DNA of 64,000 nt from Phylloscopus collybita (taxonomy: Eukaryota > Chordata > Aves > Passeriformes > Phylloscopidae). Shown here piece after piece: positions 59,301-64,000 of the stretch. The notes below the pieces were generated by a model, which did no database searches, was not told the origin of the DNA, and saw only the letters and a program-made list of their open reading frames with translations. Each line of letters opens with the position of its first letter. Within the stretch, counting starts at the first letter, position 1. The stretch lies in assembly GCA_027886175.1 (NCBI GenBank), contig JAJNNQ010000027.1, positions 7,206,001 through 7,270,000 of the forward strand. Direction: 5' to 3'. Both the position numbers and the translations under genes were made by a program.

Positions 59301-62300
59301 GTTCCCCAGGGAATTTGAAATTCACAGCAAACTCTTTCCATGTTTGCAAGGAGGGGTTGCTGGTGGCACTGAGCACGCTGGGCTACTCTATGGGTGCTCG
59401 TGGCTGCACTGCTCCAGTGCTCTGCCTTCATCCCATCTCCAAGCTGTCCTTCCCTCCCAGGTGTGTGGGTGGTGGTGCCTTGGGATGTCCATCCTGGTTC
59501 ATGCACAGAGGATCTCACAATCCCCAGGAGCTGCTTTACCCACAGCAGGTGACCCCCATGTTTCAGCCAAGCGAGGTTACATCACTCCATGGCCATGTGA
59601 CACAGTATAGATAGGTGGCAGCCAGGCAGGGTCTTCTCTGTTGGGTTCTCCTGAGTGACTTTTCCCTTGCCCCCTCTGGTGCAGGGCGTGAGTTTCGAGT
59701 CATAATCATCAGCACAGTCCACACCAGCGAGAGCCTGCGTGTCTCAGCCTCCCACCACCTCGAGTTCTTCAACGAGGCCAGAGTGCTCAACACCATCATG
59801 ACCCGGGCTCAGTCACTGGTGGTTGTGGTGGGGGACGCCGTGGCGCTGTGCTCCCATGGCCAGTGCAGCAAAGTATGGAAACGGTTCATCCAGCAGTGTA
59901 TTGATCAGGGGAGCATCTTCCCAGAGAACCTGACAATGGCTCATATCAAACAGGCTGCGTATGACAAGGAGAGCTGGAACAGGAGTCTGGAGGGGAATGA
60001 GGAGGACAGCGACACAGACTCCTTGAGCTCTGAGGGCGAGAGCATGAATGCCGATGATCCCATCCTCCAGGAGCTCTTGGATGAGAGCAAGAACATGCTG
60101 GTGACAGTGTCTGACGAAGGGCTGCTGAATGTGAAGTCTGAGGCTTCAAACCAGAGGAAAGACAAGTGGGAGTATGTCAGCTTCTCTTCTCAGATGATGC
60201 AGCAGTACCTGCATATGCACCCCCAAATGTACAAGAGGTGTGAGCTGATCAAAGAGAGGTTTGACAGAGCTTCTGCCTTCACCCTCAATGACTCCCCTGC
60301 TATGAACATCCAGATCAAAGGCAGAGTTAACTGTGGGACAGCCTTCACTGGGGACGAGGTGCTGGTGGAAATCCTGCAGAACAGCACAGGTGACAGCAGC
60401 AGCCACCACCCACAGGGGAGGGTGGTGGGCATCCTGAAGCGTGCCGAGAGAGAATGGACCTTCATCTGCATGATGGATGAGTTTGATCCCCGTGTGATGA
60501 TACCCATCGATCCCACTGTCACCAAAATATTTGTCCCGGGGCTGAAGGAGAAACCCGATGTCATTCCCGTCCGCAGGCTTGTCAATGGGAAGTACACAGT
60601 GGTCAGCTGTGAGAAGATCAACCAGGAGACAAGAAGATGCCAATTCTTCTGTGTCCAGGTCATCTCCTGGCGGGAAGGGTTTTACTACCCTTTGGGGATA
60701 ATAACAGAGATCCTGCAGGCACCATTGACTTTGGAAGAAGGCTTAAAGATCCTCACCTTGGAGTATGGTTTGGAGAACAAATACCCACCTGCTGTCACCA
60801 CAGAGTCAGCCAAATACACCTCCAACAGCAACATAAACTTCACCAAGGAAGCTCTGAAGGACTGTCGGAATTACACAACCTTCACTGTTGACCCCCAAGG
60901 TGCCAGGGATTTGGATGATGCTATCAGTGTTAGGGATCTTGGGCACCACTATGAGATTGGCATCCACATTGCAGATGTGGCGGGCATAATTCCCAAAGGC
61001 AGTGCCTTGGACCTGGAAGCAAAGAAGCGGGGTGTCACCTACTATGCTCCCAAGCAGGAGCCTGTGTGCATGTTCCCACCCAAAATCAGCCAAGATGTCT
61101 GCAGCCTCTTGCCTCAGAAAGATCGACGAGTGATCTCCTTGTTTGTCACCGTAGAGAAGGAGACTGATCAGATGTTAAAGGGAATCTTCACTGTCTCCGT
61201 GATCCGCTCAGACAGGCAGCTGTCCTATGAAGAGGCAGAGCTCTGCATTAAGAACTGCTACAAGGGAGCAGCTAAGACCCTTCGTTTTGATACTCTGGAG
61301 GACTGCATAGCTGTGGCCTATCACTTCTCCAAGATCCATCGGAAGTTTCGGCTGCAGGAGGACTGTTTCTATGACCAGCTGGATGAGGAAAGTTCCCCAG
61401 GGAACAGGGGGTCCCATCAGATGATAGAGGAGTTAATGATCATGTTCAATAGTTTCGTGGCCGAGTTTCTCACCAACCAGGAGGTGACTAGAAGTGTCAC
61501 TCCTCTCCGGTGTCAGTGTGAGCCAAGTCTTGGACAGCTGGCACACATCAAAAACAAGTACAGCCACATCGTTCCTTTGTCCATTCATCTCTTGCATCAC
61601 CTGGGAGAAATGCCTTCTGGACAAGACTCCCCTAAAAATGTGGAGTTCAGTCTTCTGGGCCCCATCTGGAAGCACCTGCAGTCAGCTGCTGAAGCCCGTG
61701 ACTTCCAGAAGATGCTCGACCTCGTCGTCACTGATGACATCCACCCAAAGCTGGCTCCAGTGGCCCTGGAGTTCAGGAGGATGCTCAGCCGCTCCTACTT
61801 CTGTCGCTCCAACTCCACTGTCCAGTCAAAGGCAGGCCATTACTCCCTTCATGTTGACTCCTACACCTGGGCCTCCTCTCCCATCCGCCGGTACGTGGAT
61901 GTCGTGGTCCAGCGGCACCTTCATTCTGTGCTCCGCAAGAAGGCTGTCATTTATTCTGCGGATGACATTGAGTTTCTCTGTCACGACTTCAACAGGAAGA
62001 ATAGCCAGGCGATAGCATATGAGAGGAGAGCCCACTCCCTGCAGATGGCCAGGCAGCTGAAGGACCAAGTCCTGCAGAAGATTGCCTTTGTGGTGGATGT
62101 CCAAGAGATGAGCAGGTATTTTAAAGCATTGTTTCCCCTGAACAAGGAGAGTCTTCCAGATCCGCAGAGAATTAACTACAGGTCCCTCCAGCTGATAGAG
62201 CAGCCTGTGTTCATCCAGCAGCGGAGCAGCATCAGGATGACCTGGAAGAGGAGGATGTACTCCGCAGAGACAGAGGAGCAGAGCCTAGTTCAGGAAGGAT

Positions 62301-63198
62301 GGCTCTGTGACAAGAATGTCACCCTCCTCCATTCCCAGACGTGGCAAGACGTGCTCACAGCCATCAGGAATGAGGAGTTTGACAAGGCTGCAGCCCTCCT
62401 GCAGCAGAGCACGGAGCTGTACCCCCGGCAAATAGGCTGGGTGCAGAAGAGCCCCTGCTCCCACTACACAGAGCTGTCCCTGGAGCTGAGCGCCGGTGAC
62501 ACACTGTGGTTCCAGCTCACCACTGACGTCAGCCGCGGCTTCCTGGTGCCCTTCGTGCAGCTGTGGTGTGTGACACCGGGGTTTGACGTCTGCCTGCAGC
62601 ACATGGAGAAGCCAATTGACTGCTTCTCGGCCTACGCCACGCTGCAGTCCAAGGACAGATACAAGAACACGAAGGAGTACAGCAGGGTGTGGATGCCCAT
62701 GAGCGCCATGGAGTCTGCGTCATGTGCTGTGGCCGAGAATGACTCGATTGTCCTCCATGATATTAAAATAAAGTGGGCAAATCAAAGGACAAGGAAAGGA
62801 CAGCTGCAAGGGAGCCTTGTGCTGAACACGACGTGGTTGAAGGACTGCTCAATTGAAGTGGACTTCCTCCACTGTTACCTGTGCATTCGTTTAGGTGGGC
62901 TGAAGCTTCCCAAGAGACCCCAGAGCGATGAGGAACGCCTTAGCCATGGCCTCCAGAATCTGTCTTTGCTTGACAATGGCAAATCAGAGAACAAATTTGT
63001 GGTTGATCCTGATACTTACACCTGGGTGGCTCATGGGGTCACAGAGGAGTTCGACGATGATGAGATGTCAGACAGGTCTAGTCAGCGGACTGTGAACTTT
63101 TATATCCACTATATGTCTATGGAGACCATCCCTGTGGAGATCTCACAGGATTCTGCCAGGTTCACGGTGGAGCTCATTCCAAAGATGCTGCCAGACAT
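52322..63198 (+). CDS. HELZ2: HELZ2 (PRIC285), helicase with zinc finger 2, 3'-truncated by window
   Basis: HELZ2 is a large UPF1-like SF1 helicase/RNB protein. It was described in mammals as a PPAR and nuclear-receptor coactivator and as an interferon-induced effector. Exons 52322-53322, 53424-53607, 53932-54039, 54552-55075, 55413-56045, 57159-57945, 58330-58405 and 59685-63198 join in phase to 2275 residues. N-terminal CCCH- and C2H2-like zinc fingers (including CSICLVTC...HCSSIEH) precede helicase 1, with Walker A GPFGTGKT at 784-791, DEAA at 908-911, then AGDHMQ and ENYRS motifs. Motifs V/VI open exon 8 (NTIMTRAQ). An acidic serine-rich linker leads to the RNB exoribonuclease domain, with DPQGARDLDDA at 1507-1517 and all four catalytic Asp present. 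Human HELZ2 has about 2649 residues; the missing C-terminus should hold helicase 2. Confidence 0.96.
53424..53607 (+). CDS. HELZ2: HELZ2 coding exon 2
   Basis: Residues 334-395, from AEVCEMGNSCTKAHSNEELQ, another CCCH-like finger, to NEVLI. The acceptor is CCCAACAG. The chosen donor is ATT/GTGAGT at 53607/53608, the only one of two duplicated donors that keeps the frame into exon 3. Confidence 0.88.
53602..53623 (+). repeat. HELZ2: 11-bp tandem duplication over a HELZ2 splice donor
   Basis: TTAATTGTGAG occurs twice in direct tandem (53602-53612 and 53613-53623), creating two identical GTGAGT donors at 53608 and 53619. Use of the second would add 11 bases and the in-frame stop TAA at 53614-53616. 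Confidence 0.93.
53932..54039 (+). CDS. HELZ2: HELZ2 coding exon 3
   Basis: Residues 396-431, MAEHIEGVQVVCEQPLH to FKVHSQ. The acceptor is TTCCCCACAG and the donor is CAG/GTAAGC; phase 0 at both ends. Confidence 0.93.
54552..55075 (+). CDS. HELZ2: HELZ2 coding exon 4
   Basis: Residues 432-605, the beta-rich region before helicase 1, from MHLQHVALLKREPGV to EEEAEQALIA. The acceptor is AATGGCAG and the donor is CCAA/GTAAGT in phase 2. Confidence 0.94.
55413..56045 (+). CDS. HELZ2: HELZ2 coding exon 5 (Walker A)
   Basis: Residues 606-816. It contains the helicase Q-like segment (SKQKQAISFI) and Walker A GPFGTGKT at 784-791. The acceptor is CCTTTCAG and the donor is ACAG/GTTAGC in phase 2. Confidence 0.95.
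56046..57158 (+). other. HELZ2: HELZ2 intron after the Walker A exon
   Basis: Contains a minus-strand CR1 3' fragment (about 56278-56393). Otherwise unassigned unique sequence; no exon is recognised. Confidence 0.75.
56278..56393 (-). mobile_element. CR1 LINE 3' fragment (minus) in HELZ2 intron
   Basis: Reverse-complement CR1 terminus: 'cacagaatctctgaatggtt', 'tgggttggaaaggacatcac', then 'caggttgctccaagccctgt' and 'catcctggccatgaacact'. Confidence 0.83.
57159..57945 (+). CDS. HELZ2: HELZ2 coding exon 6 (helicase 1 core)
   Basis: Residues 817-1079. It carries motif Ic-like sequence, DEAA (Walker B, 908-911), motif III AGDHMQ and motif IV/V ENYRSTAG. The acceptor is CCCCTCCAG and the donor is ATGCAG/GTGTGT in phase 0. 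Confidence 0.96.
58330..58405 (+). CDS. HELZ2: HELZ2 coding exon 7
   Basis: Residues 1080-1104, VSATRQELRKKQLQDVVVEN to LP. The acceptor is TCTTAACAG and the donor is CCAG/GTTTGT in phase 1. It is short and not detected as an ORF; placed by phase and by continuity between helicase motifs IV and V. Confidence 0.88.
58406..59684 (+). other. HELZ2: HELZ2 intron before the large RNB exon
   Basis: 1.28 kb of unassigned sequence. No repeat family or other exon is recognised. Confidence 0.75.
59685..63198 (+). CDS. HELZ2: HELZ2 coding exon 8 (large RNB exon)
   Basis: Residues 1105-2275 in one uninterrupted 3.5 kb exon. It starts with helicase motifs V-VI (SASHHLEFFNEARVLNTIMT), passes an acidic segment (EEDSDTDSLSSEGES) and contains the full RNB domain. 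The open frame technically ends at TAA 63200-63202, but that stop is inside a perfect GTAAGT donor at 63199, so the exon should end at 63198 (phase 2) and splice onward. Confidence 0.93.
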
Positions 63199-64000
63199 GT
63201 AAGTGGGCTCAGAGTGTGCTCTGGTTAACCTGGCTTCCCAGAGGACCCCTCTGCTGCACCCCCATGGGCTTTCCTCACGGCTGTGGCTGATCCCCTGAAA
63301 AACCTGCCCTTACCCTTACTCTGACTGGCCGTACTGTTGGACTGTGGGTCTTTGGGGGGTGTGGCAGCACTCCTCGGGTCTGTTCTCCAGAGGGTCTCAT
63401 GCTCTTCTGGTTGTCCCTGAGAATGGGGAGATAGAGGAAGGTGCTGAAATTTCCCTGAGCACCTGCTTTTAAGTTACTGGGTTACTGCAATATATGTTGT
63501 AAAAGGTCAAGTGAAGCCTTGGGGTTTGCTTAGCAAAAGAGCTTCCTGATTTCCAAAACATTCCCCTTTGTTGTTGCTGCTCTTTTTAAATCAGAGCTGA
63601 TGTCTAGTATGCCCTTCCTCGTACACGTACTGCTGTGCACCCCCAATGCTGTAGCATTCTCAGGGCAGAATGTGCTTCCTTTTGCATCATGAATTTTAGG
63701 AAACACTGGAAGCTAATCCAGTAAAAGGGGATGGGCCGTAACAAAACAGTTGGGACAGCAGTTGTGTTCCTTGCTTTCAACATCTTTGTGGGCTCAGCTC
63801 TTCAGTCAGTTGAGAAATGATCCCAGATGCAGATGAGCAGAATAAGTTTAAATTATTTGTGGTATAAGTTCTTTGTGGAAGGAGTTAATGCAACAACAAA
63901 GAATAGTTGAAAAAGAGAAAGAATAAGTAAGCCAGTTGTGCAAAGCTGTATTACAACTTTTGCTATTTTATGCTACATTCCATTCATTCTTATATTTCCT
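63199..64000 (+). other. HELZ2: HELZ2 intron, running off the window
   Basis: Sequence after the large exon shows no further HELZ2 exon: no Walker A of helicase 2 and no good acceptor followed by a fitting phase-2 frame. The remaining exons, expected to encode about 370-400 residues including helicase 2, lie to the right. Confidence 0.7.

Noticed and set aside
59615..59684. upstream extension of the large HELZ2 exon to an ATG at 59615
   Set aside because: The protein continues across a GCAG acceptor at 59684. The upstream residues do not fit the helicase, and exon 7 supplies the correct phase-1 join.
63200..63202. TAA as the true HELZ2 stop
   Set aside because: It sits inside a perfect GTAAGT donor, and the protein would lack the second helicase expected from human HELZ2.
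1..64000. tRNA, rRNA, CRISPR, phage or other compact 'system'
   Set aside because: No cloverleaf B-box signature, direct-repeat/spacer array or clustered short intronless genes were seen; the architecture is ordinary vertebrate genes.

Overview
This window is vertebrate nuclear DNA, most likely from a bird. It holds large intron-containing genes with GT-AG splicing and CpG-island promoters. Its interspersed repeats are truncated CR1-type LINE fragments, the characteristic avian family, and I see no Alu or L1. I cannot name the species. There is no operon, phage, CRISPR array or other prokaryotic feature.

Four genes are recognisable by protein similarity, in the order and orientation known from human 20q13.33: RTEL1 (minus strand, only its first coding exon, about 1.33-1.43 kb), STMN3 (plus, coding exons from 6.26 to 17.90 kb), GMEB2 (plus, non-coding first exon near 26.8 kb, coding 29.43-41.17 kb) and HELZ2 (plus, coding from 52.32 kb to beyond the right edge). 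I rebuilt the coding exons from splice sites and reading phase. STMN3 gives 180 residues and GMEB2 gives 532. HELZ2 gives 2275 residues up to a splice donor at 63198/63199; its second helicase domain lies outside the window.

Layout: 1-2.4 kb is the RTEL1 5' end with its CpG island. 2.4-6.0 kb is the divergent RTEL1/STMN3 intergenic region. 6.0-22.3 kb is STMN3, with a 9.8 kb first intron containing two GC-rich islands and a probable long 3' UTR. 22.3-25.9 kb is intergenic, with CR1 fragments, a 216-bp duplication and a 51-base A tract. 25.9-26.5 kb is a degenerate G-rich minisatellite abutting the GMEB2 CpG island. 26.6-42.3 kb is GMEB2. 42.3-52.2 kb holds no recognisable protein gene but has two GC-rich, promoter-like blocks with interferon-type (ISRE/IRF) motifs, and it probably contains the HELZ2 promoter and leader exon. 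52.2-64 kb is HELZ2.

The genes are functionally unrelated: a telomere helicase, a neuronal microtubule regulator, a SAND-domain transcription factor and an interferon-linked helicase/RNase co-regulator. The most interesting signals are regulatory: a perfect ISRE and a second IRF site upstream of HELZ2, four upstream ORFs in its leader, an 11-bp tandem duplication that doubles one HELZ2 splice donor, and an in-frame stop embedded in the donor after its RNB exon. I found no previously undescribed coding system.
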